Positions 53,579 through 63,763 are shown, counted from the stretch's first letter. The stretch: DNA of 64,000 nucleotides from Hyaloraphidium curvatum (GCA_025558095.1 JAIVFI010000001.1:262501-326500), one strand, 5' to 3'. Numbers and translations: made by a program. Notes: a model not told the origin generated them from the letters alone.

Positions 53579-55069
53579 TCACTCAAGGTCCCAGTAGTGC
53601 GCATAGATCCCGCACAACCTGCACAGCCAGTCCCTTCCGCCGTTCCTCGCGAACGCCAGCCTCTTGCGCCGCTCGAACCCCTCGGACGCCTTGCCCTTCA
53701 GCCGCCACCCGAAATGCCGGTCGTACGCCCCGCGGTCCTTGACCAGCTTGGACAGGTACGCGCCCAGCTCCTCGGGCGATCGGCTGGCCGCGGATACGTA
53801 GCTGCCCCTGCCCCCGGGCGCGTGCTCCTCGGCCGTCAAGGGGTGGGCGAGCACGACAGGCAACGAGCCCGAGAGGTGCGCCGCGTCCATCTTTTCGGTC
53901 GCGTAGTCCAGCATGATCCGGCTCTCCAGCCCGGGAGCGAGCGGGTAGTGCGAGTAGAGCATCGCGTTCTCGGCGTCACGCAGAGCGTTGTAGAAGGTGT
54001 TGCCCAGCTCGGGCCCGCGCGGTGAAGGCGCGCGGAAGCACGCGAAGTGCTCCACCGCGAGGCCGCCGGATTCCACGCCGCGGAGGAAGGATGCGCGGGG
54101 CTCGGCCTTGCAGTTGGCGATGCGGGTGGCGAAGGGCGGGTGGGCGCCGGCGAGCCAGGGTTTCGAGGCGTTGACTGGGGGGATGCCGGCCCAGAGCTTG
54201 GAATGCAGTTCGGGGCGGGGGCGGAGTGTGCCGAGGAGACCAAAGGCGGCGAGGTCCGACGAGGCGGATGCGGGCGAGCGGAAGATCGGGGGCAGGGCGT
54301 CGCCGTAATAGGTGGTGGGCACTTCGGAGAAGCGCGACCACGAAGAGAAGATCTCGACGTGCTCGGGCGACAGCGCGTCCGCCAGCCCGTCGACGTCGCT
54401 GGGCGGCTGCGGTTCCAGCGAGAGCAGTGCCCGCTTCTGCCACTTGCGCGGCCCCAGGCCGTTTCCATATTGGAATTTGACCCAGTGCGCCTCCAAGTGC
54501 GCAAGCAGGACGTGCGCCCGTTCGCGCTGCGCGTCCGACTTGCCGAGCATCGCACGGCAGGGCGTCAGCGGGCACTCGACGAGCATCTCTGTCCGGTTGG
54601 CGAAGGTTTCCTCCAGCACGCGGAAGTACCCGTGGCCATCGAGCAGCAGCACATTCACGGGCCCGTCGTGGAGCCCCGTCTCTTCCGCGCTCCTCCTCCG
54701 CCGTTTCCTGCCGGCGGCCACACTGGCTGCCAGATTGGCCTCCCGAGCGGCCTTGCGGGCCAGAAAGAGCCGCCGCAGCTCGGTCTGCCGCGCGTGGTCC
54801 GTTTCCATCCACGGGCCCCAGAACGCGCGGGCTGCGGGCGTCTCGAAGCCCGCACGTGCGAGCCAGTCCTCGAGCGGTGGCACGAGCATTTCCTCGTCCG
54901 AGAACGGGTGCGTCCAGCCGTGCTCCGGAAAGGGGTCGAGATCCAGGGAGCGTCCCGAATCCGGGGGGAGGCGCGATTCCGCGTCCCCGAGTCCCCGATG
55001 GCCCGGAGGCAGGAACGACACCGCGGCCAGCAGCGCCAAGAGGGAAATGAAGATGCGGCGCCGCGACAT
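53579..55069 (-). CDS. GT10-like alpha-1,3-fucosyltransferase
   Basis: A 496-residue single-exon protein. N-terminal signal anchor (RIFISLLALLAAVSFLPP), stem with a basic patch (GRKRRRR), then a GT10-like domain. The most diagnostic part is SRIMLDYATEKMDAAHLSGS followed by LPVVL, the family's donor-binding (YxTEK) motif. SYVSAASRSPEELGAYLSKL and YDRHFGWR follow, matching the usual fucosyltransferase C-terminus. An upstream segment (RALLSLEPQPPS, EIFSSWSRFSEVPTTYYGD) corresponds to the SLESP and YRRDSD regions but is degenerate. Expected to transfer fucose from GDP-fucose in the Golgi. It lies between modules 2 and 3 in the same orientation. Confidence 0.82.
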   Translation of the reverse strand: MSRRRIFISLLALLAAVSFLPPGHRGLGDAESRLPPDSGRSLDLDPFPEHGWTHPFSDEEMLVPPLEDWLARAGFETPAARAFWGPWMETDHARQTELRRLFLARKAAREANLAASVAAGRKRRRRSAEETGLHDGPVNVLLLDGHGYFRVLEETFANRTEMLVECPLTPCRAMLGKSDAQRERAHVLLAHLEAHWVKFQYGNGLGPRKWQKRALLSLEPQPPSDVDGLADALSPEHVEIFSSWSRFSEVPTTYYGDALPPIFRSPASASSDLAAFGLLGTLRPRPELHSKLWAGIPPVNASKPWLAGAHPPFATRIANCKAEPRASFLRGVESGGLAVEHFACFRAPSPRGPELGNTFYNALRDAENAMLYSHYPLAPGLESRIMLDYATEKMDAAHLSGSLPVVLAHPLTAEEHAPGGRGSYVSAASRSPEELGAYLSKLVKDRGAYDRHFGWRLKGKASEGFERRKRLAFARNGGRDWLCRLCGIYAHYWDLE

Positions 55070-55508
55070 CGGGGCATCGGGCGGCCTGCGTGTGGCAGCG
55101 GCCCCGACGCCGAGGTTGTTTACGCGAGTGATCGGATCATCGGTCCGCGGCGGAGGATGCGCGGATGGGGAGGCGGACCGGCCCGGAGAATGCCCATCTG
55201 GCGTTGCGCACGATGGCGGTGATGACCGCGTGGCGCACTCTGCCGGGCGGGGACTCGGACGCTCCGCGGCGGCCCCTCGAACGCACCTCGCCGATGATCT
55301 TCAACGCGGATAGGTCTATGCAACGATCGATGTTGTTTAAGTTCCTCTTGGACTTCGCGGCTATCGGCAGGGGCTTTGTTGGTGGAGATGGAGGACGGGC
55401 AAGGCAAGTCTTGAATAACACGAGGCTTCTACGCACAATCGTGCTTCCCAATTACAAGGCCTCAACCATGCTCAGAGTTCAGTCAGTTCCAGAGTACGGA
55501 TCGGCCGC
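55070..55508. other. Intergenic, nothing recognised
   Basis: A 439-bp gap holding the promoter of the GT10 gene and the 3' flank of surface protein copy 3. The last 20 bases before the stop codon match the flank of copy 2. Confidence 0.4.
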
Positions 55509-57867
55509 TCAGGCCACGACGCGCGAGGTCGTGGTCTTGGAGAGCTTGGCCTGCGCGAGCATCTTGTCCGCCGATGCGGCCGCCGCCTCGGCGTCGGCCT
55601 TGGCCTCGGCGTTGCGCTTCGAGCGCCGGGCCAGGAGCACGCCGAGGGCGACCAGCGCGGCGGCGACCACGGCGCCCACCACGGCGATGCCGGCGATGGC
55701 CCCGGCCGAGAGCGTCGGCGACGACGAGGTGCTGAGAACGGTGACCGAGCCGTCGCTGGAGACCTGGATGTTCTCGGGCACCCGGATCGTGACGGGCTTG
55801 GTGGTGAGCTCGGCGTCCTGGACCGACGCGGCGGTCTCGATGTTCTGCACCGCGACGTCGCGGTAGAGCAGGCGGCGACGGCGCTGGCCGGCAAAGTTCT
55901 GCCTCTGGTCGGCGTACATCCTGATGAGCATGGTGATGGTGTACGCGATGACGAGGTTGCGGTCGTCGGGGAGGGTGATCATGGCGAGGGGCTGCGAAGT
56001 AGACACGTCGGTGTTGAGCAGGCTCTGCACCGACGAGAAGAGCTTGATGTTGGGCGTGAACGAGGTGCGGAGGGTCCACTGCTTGCCCGAGTCCCCGGAA
56101 ACGATGTCGCTGACGAAGTTGACGTTGGTGCCGAGCGCCGTGGGGGATCCAGCAGAGCCGGCGGCAAGGGCAGATCCGGCCGCCGGAGCCACCAGGTCCC
56201 AGTAGCCGGTCCGCTGCGTCCGAGACACGCGGTACCCCTTGATGGCCACGGCGTCGAGCTGCTTGTTGGTGGTGAAGACACCGTTGGCCTCGATGGTCTG
56301 GCCGATCTGGCGCGAGGTCCTGCGAGGAAAGGAGACATGAGCGGCAGTTCCAACGCACATCGCGGGCAGACTCACTGGAGGACGTCGAACTGCGTGGTCC
56401 ACGTGATCGGGAAGTCGGTCTGCGCGCTCTTGCAGAAGTCGATGTTACCGGTGAACTTGAAGGCGCCGAGGTTGGTCAACTGGAGCGCATCGCGCATCGT
56501 GACGCTGCCGCATTGGAAGTTCTGGGTGCCGTTGTAGGTCGAGTTGCAGTCCAGGTAGAAGTCGAACTGGTAGGCAGTTTCCGACGAGATCGAGCACGAT
56601 GCCGCGATGGAGAGCGTCGGCGTCCACGTGTACGTGAGGACACCCTCGACCCGGCACTCTTCTCCAATGCTGTCGCATGCGGTGCCCCCGCTGGTGTGGT
56701 AGCCGTCCCGGTTGTTGGTGAACAGGTTGGAGAAGACGCCGCCGGGGTAGACGGTGTTGTCCGTCAGGTCCTTGCCGGCGTACGTGTTGCTGCCGTCGTT
56801 CACGAGGAAGTTGTTGGCGTTGGCGGCGTAGATGGGCAGCTTGGCGAAGTAGGGGAATAACGTCGTGAGCTGGTAAGAGATGTGGGCCTTGACGACGCCG
56901 GCCTCGCTCTTCTCGTACGTGACGCCGGTGACCGTGAAGTCATCCTTGTCTGCAGGGAAGGACGCGTCAGATGGTGGGAGGCAGGACCGTGGCGAGGCAA
57001 CTTACACATGTCCTCGGTGCTCGACGTCGCGGCGGTCGTCTGGTTGACCTCGCTCTGCACCTGGATGATGACGTCGTACCAGGTCGACATGTTCCCGCGC
57101 GGGAGTCCTTCAGTGGTGCTGACGGGGAGCGCCGAGTCGTTGTCCTCCCATTCCACGTGGATGCGGCCCTTGTATGTGCGGTAGGTGCCGTTGGTCAGGG
57201 CCGACTCGTTGGCCGAGATGGTGAAGCCGCAGTTGAGGTGGTCTGCGTCGCGGAAGACCTCCCAGGCCATGGTCCACTTGTGGTTGAAGTAGCAGGTTGC
57301 GTCAGGCCCGGTGGCCGAGTTGTTCAGGAATGTGGGGTGGTTGCTGACGGTCATGGAAGGTATGCCGGGCCAGGACGAGAACCAGAACCGGGGCCAGCTT
57401 TGCGCGCAGCCGGAAGGGGCCTGCGCGAGCGCAGCCTCGTAGTTGGTCACGTTGGGGGCGGAGAGCACAACGTCCAGCTTCCTATGTGACAGCCAAGAAA
57501 GTGAGGAACGGTCGCGACCCGTGCGCAGCCGGACACCCACCTGAAGTAGCCAATGCCGTCACCGGGGGCCGGGGGCCCGCTCTGCACCCAGAACTCGACG
57601 TTGTCCGAGCCCGAGTTGACGATGTAGGTGTACGAGTCCGAGTCACCGGCGGAAAGGAGGCGGGGGCCGGCATGGATGTAGCCGGGCTGCGGGGGGCGAG
57701 GAGTCAGCGCCGAACCGGCGGGCACGCGCAGGCAGGCGCCTCACATCCGTGTCGTTGCCAATGGTGGGGAGCCGCATGACACAGGAGTCAAGCGCGCCGG
57801 CGGGCGCCGCGAGGGCCGCGAGCGCGAAGGCCCCGGCGAGGAGCAGCCTATTGCTGCGCGAGAGCAT
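55509..57867 (-). CDS. Type I surface glycoprotein, copy 3 (diverged, mosaic)
   Basis: Exons 57867-57745, 57686-57541, 57481-57006, 56949-56376 and 56319-55509 have exactly the same lengths as in copies 1 and 2 (709 residues). Exon 3 and the first half of exon 5 are strongly diverged. Introns 1, 2 and 4 differ from the other copies. Yet intron 3 and nearly all of exon 4 match copies 1 and 2 almost base for base, with only about two amino-acid changes in the last 143 residues of exon 4. The signal peptide, RRRRLLYRDV site, membrane helix and tail are conserved. Intron 2 ends in TAG, unlike its CAG counterparts. Different ectodomain patches on a constant anchor suggest diversification of the exposed part. 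Confidence 0.85.
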
Positions 57868-57930
57868 GTTGAGGTTGAATGTCGTTGCGGTGGGTGATGA
57901 GGTTCTGCGGCCGGGGGGGCGTCGGAAACC

Positions 57931-57937
57931 CATATAG
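57931..57937 (-). promoter_or_regulatory. TATA box of surface protein copy 3
   Basis: ACTATAT/TATATGG-type element on the minus strand about 65 nt from the ATG, with the same conserved flanking block as copies 1 and 2. Confidence 0.6.
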
Positions 57938-58604
57938 TTCGCCGGGTGCGTCCTGGATGACGACACAAAGGGACACAGAGGGCATGATGACTCAACCAGG
58001 TCGCCAGGGCCGGCCCCATAAAGAGCCAAAACAACAGCAATCATGCCGCAGCAGTCCAGCAGAGCGGTTGCGACCTGCTGCTCGTACCGGTGCTTTTGCG
58101 CTGTCCGGAACGGCGTCCAAACTCGCCGACCTTCGATTTCCTCGATTTGCTGATGTAAGCTCGGCCGCGACTTGACGCAACTATAGGGGCCGCTCGTCAG
58201 CAAGGGCCCATCCCAAGGCGGAACCAGGATCTCGAGGCGCGGGATGGCCCGGGTGGTCTGGATTATCTGTCAGCCCCTCGAGTGGGGGGGGTTGGGCGGC
58301 CATATGCGCCAGCGCCTGGCCGGCGACGCAGGGGGCCGGTCGGCGTTGGTTCAGGTCAGAGCCTCCGAGCGAGCTGGCGCTCGAGAATCGAGCAGCAGCG
58401 AGCCAGCACGCGTTCGCCGGTGGATCCCCGCCCCGGAGGTCCCGTCCTAGCGATGTCGTAGGCGAACAAGGGGCTCCGCGCTCACGGTCGCCCGCGGATG
58501 GTGGGTCGAACACCACTTTATGTACTGCCACTCCGCACGCTGCCGCATAGGATTATTCTGGAGTCTCATGCAAATCCATGTAGCTCAGATGTCAAGAGCG
58601 GGCT
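57938..58604. other. Upstream region of module 3
   Basis: Partly similar to the module 1 and 2 intergenic DNA (for example the stretch around CAGCCCCTCGAGTGGG near 58270), otherwise diverged. No gene. Confidence 0.5.
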
Positions 58605-58770
58605 CCATCTCACACAGGGGTAGGGCGACCGACCGCCGCGAGCCTTCGCTGTCCGCGGCGGCGAATGCGTGCCGACGTTGGAGGCGTGGAGGAAGACCTT
58701 GTGGCGGCCGGCGGTGTCGAGGGCCGGGTAGCGGAAGCGGCCGGAGTGACCAGCGGCTGCGAGATGCGGC
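58605..58770 (-). pseudogene. GT92 remnant, copy 3
   Basis: Only a C-terminal piece survives: a frame reading GRFRYPALDTAGRHKVFLHA then SNVGTHS, corresponding to FRYPAFDTAGRHKVFFRPSD of copy 2. It is followed by a shortened match to the 3' end and the shared 3' flank (GATGTCAAGAGCGGGCTCC). The anchor, acidic site and most of the body are gone. Its position relative to surface protein 3 is the same as in modules 1 and 2, which shows the module was duplicated as a unit. Confidence 0.8.
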
Positions 58771-58850
58771 GAAGAACACCAGACTTTGTTGATTGATATG
58801 CGCGTCGGAGGCGGAGTCACCCCCCCTGCGTCCACTCCCTCTCGCTCGAC

Positions 58851-60002
58851 ATGAGCGTCCTCCACGGACCCGCGTTATCGCGCAGGATGCCGGGCGGGAA
58901 CGCGCTGGGCGCGCGGGCCGCCCCTCTCGCCCTCGCGGCGCTGCTGGCCTTCGCCGCGCTCGGCGGCGTGCTCCGTTCGCGGGACGCTGCCCGCGGGGAC
59001 GCGTGGACTGCTGCCTCCCGTGAATTCCGGACACCGGCCCACGTGCCGTCCGACTGCGTCCCCGACGCCGCACGAACACTGGAGGCGGCCAGGCTGGCCG
59101 TCGCGACGGGCAACCTCTCACTGCTCTCGTTCATGCCGTGCCTGCACGTGCGCGATCGGGCCTTCTTCAGGCGCTACTGGGCCGACGAGCTGTTTGCCAA
59201 ATGGCGGGCCAACGAAGATGGCTACCGGACACGGAACGTCGCGCTCGCCGACGCCGTCCGCCCCGGCGCCGCCGTGTACGCGACCTACGCCGACCGCTGC
59301 TGCCGCAAGGCCGTCGCCACCGCGGTCAGCAAAGCCCGCGAGCACGGCTTCACCAAGGTGCTCGCCTACGATGCCTCCTCCCTCTCCCCCGGCTTCCGCG
59401 ACCGCTTCGGCACCATCCTGTCGGCCCAGCGCGGCGCCGGCTACTGGTTCTGGAAGCCCTTCATCGTCCTCAAGGCCCTCCTCGAGGAGACCCGCCCGGG
59501 GGACTACCTCTGCTACGCCGACGCCGGGTCGCACCCCGTGGCCGACCCCGGCCCGTTGCTCGCGCACGCCGCCCGCCTGCCCTACGGGATCTGGTTCCCG
59601 CACACGCCGGGGCGGCACTCGGAGGAGAAGCTCGCCAAGCGCGCTCTGCTCGTCCGCGCGGGGATGGACGTCCCCGAGGTCCTCGGCTCGGTGCAGGCCC
59701 AGGTGAACCACCTCTGCCTGCCGCACACCCCCGCGGCGGTGCAGTTCGTCTCGGAGTGGTTGCTGCTCGCGTCGTTGCCGGGGATGGTGGACGATTCCCC
59801 CGGCTCGGAGCCGGAACACCCGCGGTTCGCGGGGCACAGGCACGACCAGGCGGTGTTTTCGCTGACGGCCAAAAAGTGGGGGCTCGAGATGTCGAGGGAC
59901 CCGACGGAGTGGGGGGAGAAGGAGATGGAGAGGGAGGGGTACGGGAGGGACGGGAGCGGGCCGTACCCGCTGACCTTCAACCACCACAGGATCAAGGATT
60001 GA
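58851..60002 (+). CDS. Putative glycosyltransferase (nucleotide-diphospho-sugar transferase-like)
   Basis: A 383-residue single-exon protein with a signal anchor (AAPLALAALLAFAALGGVL). The body has an opening VYATYADRCCRKAV, then KVLAYDASSLSPGFRDRF, GYWFWKPFIVLKAL and DYLCYADAGSHPV. The last two resemble the conserved WKPxI and YxDAG motifs of a poorly characterised GT-A-like family found in bacteria and fungi. A C-terminal HDQAVFSLTAKKWGL follows, as in several Golgi transferases. No CAZy family is assigned with confidence. The start codon lies only about 80 bp from the GT92 remnant, so the promoter may overlap it. Confidence 0.68.
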   Translation: MSVLHGPALSRRMPGGNALGARAAPLALAALLAFAALGGVLRSRDAARGDAWTAASREFRTPAHVPSDCVPDAARTLEAARLAVATGNLSLLSFMPCLHVRDRAFFRRYWADELFAKWRANEDGYRTRNVALADAVRPGAAVYATYADRCCRKAVATAVSKAREHGFTKVLAYDASSLSPGFRDRFGTILSAQRGAGYWFWKPFIVLKALLEETRPGDYLCYADAGSHPVADPGPLLAHAARLPYGIWFPHTPGRHSEEKLAKRALLVRAGMDVPEVLGSVQAQVNHLCLPHTPAAVQFVSEWLLLASLPGMVDDSPGSEPEHPRFAGHRHDQAVFSLTAKKWGLEMSRDPTEWGEKEMEREGYGRDGSGPYPLTFNHHRIKD

Positions 60003-60111
60003 TACCCGTTAGCCGCGCCACGGTTGTATGGGCCGTGCGACCGTCGATGTTGTTGCGTTTGTTATGCCTATTGGCATGCACTCCGTCGGCGAATGTGAGG
60101 CACGATGGTAC

Positions 60112-60150
60112 GCAATACCACAGAATCAGTATGCAATACCACAGAATCAG
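60112..60150 (+). repeat. Short tandem duplication
   Basis: Two near-complete copies of a 21-bp unit (GCAATACCACAGAATCAGTAT), in the 357-bp gap 60003-60359, which otherwise shows nothing except the promoter of the next gene. Confidence 0.8.
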
Positions 60151-60359
60151 GAGTTGAAGCCCATAGGCGTTTTTTGCGGTAGTGCGGGGCTGCGCTCCAA
60201 GCCGGTTTGGTTGCGTGTTGAGCATTGAGAAGCCCTCATGTGCGTGTTGAGAGGAGAAGCCGACTGCCGCGCGGTCCCGACTGCAACCGCACCCGCCAAA
60301 CAAGCCTGAACTTCCACCGTCTGTTCCTGGTCGCCCAACCCCCAACAACCATCGCCGTC

Positions 60360-61556
60360 ATGCGCCTGCTCGCGTTCACCGCCCTCCTCGCCATGCTCCC
60401 CGCGGCGCTCGCGCTGCAGTGGCCGTGGCCCATCGGGACCGCGGAAGACGAGCCGCAGCACCGGGCCAAGCGCGCCGTTAGCGACCGCGGCGAGGACGAA
60501 TGGGGGACGTCGGCGTTCCTGCCGTCGTGGATGTCGGGCGAGGGAGGCCACGGAGGGGGCATGTGGTGCGTTTTCCGGCAGGCGGGGACGCACAGTCACC
60601 GATGCGCGGTCGCTGATCCTCGTCCTTTCTCCCCCGTTTCGACGTCGTCGGCATTGTTTCCTTCGTCCAATGAAGGCCCGACAGCCGCTTCGGCGCCCGG
60701 GACATCGCCTACATGATGGACGCTTCCCGCCGCTCTCTCCTCTCGCCTTTCAGCGTGCGGACCACCAAGACGTGAGCCGTCGGCGGAGTACTGCACTTTC
60801 CGCATTCCGTTGACTTCTTTCCCGCCCCACGCGCACCTGCAGCCACTACCTCGCCTTCCTCGACGTCCCCGGCATCCCCCGCTCCGCCCTCAACGTCACC
60901 CTGCTCCCCTCCACGCGCCTCCTCCGCGTGCGCGGGCAGCTGCGGTGCACCGAGGCCTCGGACGACTTCTGCACCGAGCGCACGGTCTCGCACGAGGTCA
61001 GCCTGCCGAGGGACGCGGACCTCGACACGGGCGTCGAGGTCGGCGTCAGGGACGGGGTGCTCAGGATCAGGGTGCCGAGGAGGGAAGCCAGCGGCGAGGG
61101 ATGGAAGGTGCTGCAGGTTGCCGAGGGCGGGTGGGTCGTCCGCGATGCGGGAGCGTGCATTCCGAGTGACGAGATCGCTGATCGTTCTTGCCGGCCCCTT
61201 TGCCGCGCAGGATCGAAGCCGCCACCAGCGTCGCCACCTCGCTCGCCCGCGCCGCCACCGACGCCGCCAAGAACGCCGCCGGGATGGCCACCGATGCCGC
61301 GGCGCAGGCTACGGATGCCGCCCGCGGGGCCGGCGAGGCCGCCCGCGAGGCGGCGGGGGAAGCCTACGCCCGTGCCGCCGAGGGCACAGCGCGCGCGACC
61401 GAGGCCGCCAGGCAGGCAGCGGGGCAGGCGGGGGAGTACGCCAAGCAGGGGGCCGAGGGCGCGAAGAAGGTCGTGCAGCAGGCCGGGGAGGGGATCAAGG
61501 GCGCCATGGGCGGGAACGAGGGGGAGGCCAAGACCGTGAAGCCGACGCAGGCTTGA
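60360..61556 (+). CDS. Secreted Hsp20 (alpha-crystallin)-LEA-like fusion protein
   Basis: Four exons (60360-60565, 60685-60771, 60843-61130, 61211-61556; introns 119, 71, 80 nt) give 308 residues. A clear signal peptide (MRLLAFTALLAMLPAALALQ) is followed by a linker with KRAV. An alpha-crystallin-like domain lies at about residues 85-190: THYLAFLDVPGIPRSALNV, then VSLPRDADLDTGVEV and GVLRIRVPRR. The last 110 residues are alanine-rich repeats of roughly 11 residues (AATDAAKNAAGMATDAAAQA; ARATEAARQAAGQAGEYAKQ) typical of group 3 LEA proteins, which protect against desiccation. Exon joins keep phase and reproduce the small-HSP fold order. A secretory or wall-localised chaperone with an LEA tail is the likely reading. 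The alpha-crystallin domain is less typical than the LEA part. Confidence 0.78.
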
Positions 61557-61704
61557 GCGAGAGAGCGGGGGTTCGAGTCGAAAATGGGGGAAAAGGGGAC
61601 GAGAGACTGGTAGCATTTTAGCAGTGGGGGAAATCTTGAGGGAAAATCCATGAGCTTCTTTCACCGGTCACTTGCAAGGGTTGTCCAAACCTTTTCGTCG
61701 CCGC

Positions 61705-63683
61705 TCAAAGCTTCGCTTCTGCCGGCCTTGTCTGCATGCCCCTGCCCCGTTCGTCCCAGGTGGCCTTGAGGTCGTACGGGTAGAGTGGCTCTACATTCTT
61801 GGTCTGCATCGGGCCTTCGTCAGCCTGTAATCCATCGCGAGTTGAGGCACAACCACCTTCGGGAAAGCCTCGAGATTGTGCGAGGTCAAGCCCGGCTGTC
61901 CGTCTGAAATGATGATCTCGCTTGCCGTCTCGGTCCCCGGCTTGAAAAAGGCGCGGAAGTGCACCGAGCTCTTGAGCCCGATCAGCCTGAACTGCTTCGG
62001 CACGATCCCGTGCGAGATCATCCAGTTGTCGTCGAAAACCTGAACGTTCCGGCTGATGACGACGACGTGGAACCCAGTCTCGGGGACCACGAGACACGCC
62101 GACACGCCGAGGTCCGCGCGGGTGGGGGAGGAGTATCCCCGGAAGGTCATTCGGCCGGCGGCGACCGACTTCAAGTACGCGCGGGGGAGCACCACGGGCG
62201 GGCCGGACCAGGGGCCGGATCGGCCGCCAATGGAGACGTCGGTGATGAAGGTGCCCACGGGGGTCGAGGAGAGCTGCGTGCATTGAAGAAATGGTGGTTC
62301 AGAAGGGTGAAGCACGGGCAGAGAAGACACGCACCTTCTGGACGAGCTCCGGATCGAACAGACCGACGAACGCCGCGCGCTCGACCTTGCTGTCCAGCAT
62401 CTCCCGCAATAGGTACGTCGCGTCGCCCGTGGTCCCGCCGCCGGGGTTGTCCGCCGCGTCGGCGATGATCACGGGCCCGTGGTCGGTCGCGTCCGCCACG
62501 AACATGAACGTCCCGGCGTCCCTTCGCCCGCCCTCCTTGGGTTCGGCGAGCGTCAGGCGGCCCTGCGATGCCAGGACCTCCTTGGCCTTCGCCACCGCCT
62601 CGGCAGGCGTCTTGGTCCTCGACATCGCCCTGTCTTTGCTCGTCCAGATGAATTTCGAGATCTCGAGCGCGACCTCCTTGGCCAGAGCCCCGTCCCCGTC
62701 GGTGGTGACGAACACGTGCACCCCGGCGTCCTCGATGTCCGAGAACGGAAAACCGTGCAGGACGGAGCAGTCGAGCACGCCGGGGCGACGCATCGCGGCC
62801 TCACACATCTCTCGCACCTCGGACATGAGGAAACCCTGCCCGGGAACAGTCTGCCGGCGATTCAAAGATGAGAAAGCGGCGGGAAGTGGAGCGAAAGCAC
62901 AAACGGGCGCGCTCATGAGGGTGAAGGGGAGCCGCTCGACGTATCGGACGGGCCGGATCTTCTTGGAGCGGATGCCGGGCACGAGGGCGAGCAGCTGCTG
63001 CGAGCGCGGGTTGTGGTCGATGTGCGGGTAGGTGAGCACGGCGTTGATGACGTCGACGTTGGCGTGCTGCTCCGGGCGGTTGAACGGCCTTCGAAGGAGG
63101 ATGGCGGAGAGTCACCTACCATCTTCGGCGTCATCTTTCCGTGCAGGTCGAGGTTGGCGACCACCACCGCGCCGCCCACGATCCCCCTGATCTCCTCCAA
63201 CAGCACCCCCTCCAAGTCCCCCGAGTCCTGGGCAACTCCCGCCCCGTGGAGATGCAGCGCGACGCAGTCGACCCCCCCGGCGGCCCGCACCGCCTTCCGC
63301 AGCGAGTCCAGAAGCATCTCCTTGAGGGCTGCCCAGCACGCGGACGAAATCATGCCGCTCGGGTTCGCGATGGTGAGCGTGAACGGGACGAGTTGAAACT
63401 GCTCCGGGTGAGAGTCGGCATGGGCGATGAAACCCGAGGCCGAGTCGCCGCCGCCGCGCATGGCATCGAGGATCGCGTCACCCTGCAGGATGCGGAAGTC
63501 CTGCGGGGGAAGGTCAGCGTCGTTGGGGAGGGAGACGCGGGAGACATTCCGAGAGTTCCGTGAGCCGGTTGAACGGGTAGCCGCTGCGAGACGTCAGCTC
63601 CGGCGCGGGGGCCGGGAGCATGATACGTACTACGTGTTGGTCTCGTGGAAAAAGCCGCCCAGGGCGACCTTGAGGGGGGCCAT
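61705..63683 (-). CDS. MlrC-type (M81) metallopeptidase, one frame break near the 5' end
   Basis: Exons read with confidence: 63683-63634, about 63510-63120, 63066-62905, 62850-62335, 62273-61857 and 61803-61705, with introns of 53-61 nt between the last five. The start GGFFHETNT is the family's N-terminal signature. Later come VALHLHGAG, ANLDLHGKM, a FPFSDIEDAGVHVFV segment, ADNPGGGTTGDATYLL (hallmark) and a C-terminal EPLYPYD. Joining exon 1 to the next coding segment leaves a one-base mismatch in phase around 63505-63590, so either a frameshift or an unseen splice exists. The family cleaves small cyclic or linear peptides and is mainly bacterial, so transfer from bacteria followed by intron gain is possible. 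Confidence 0.78.
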
Positions 63684-63763
63684 CGCGGCGGGGAGACAAG
63701 CGCGATTCGTGACTGTATTACTACACTCCATGGGTACACCGCACGATCAGCCGCCGTAATGGA

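Noticed and set aside
61791-61856. Frameshift at the C-terminus of the MlrC gene
   Set aside because: A 53-nt intron (61804-61856) restores the frame and yields the family's C-terminal YPYD motif, so no lesion is needed.
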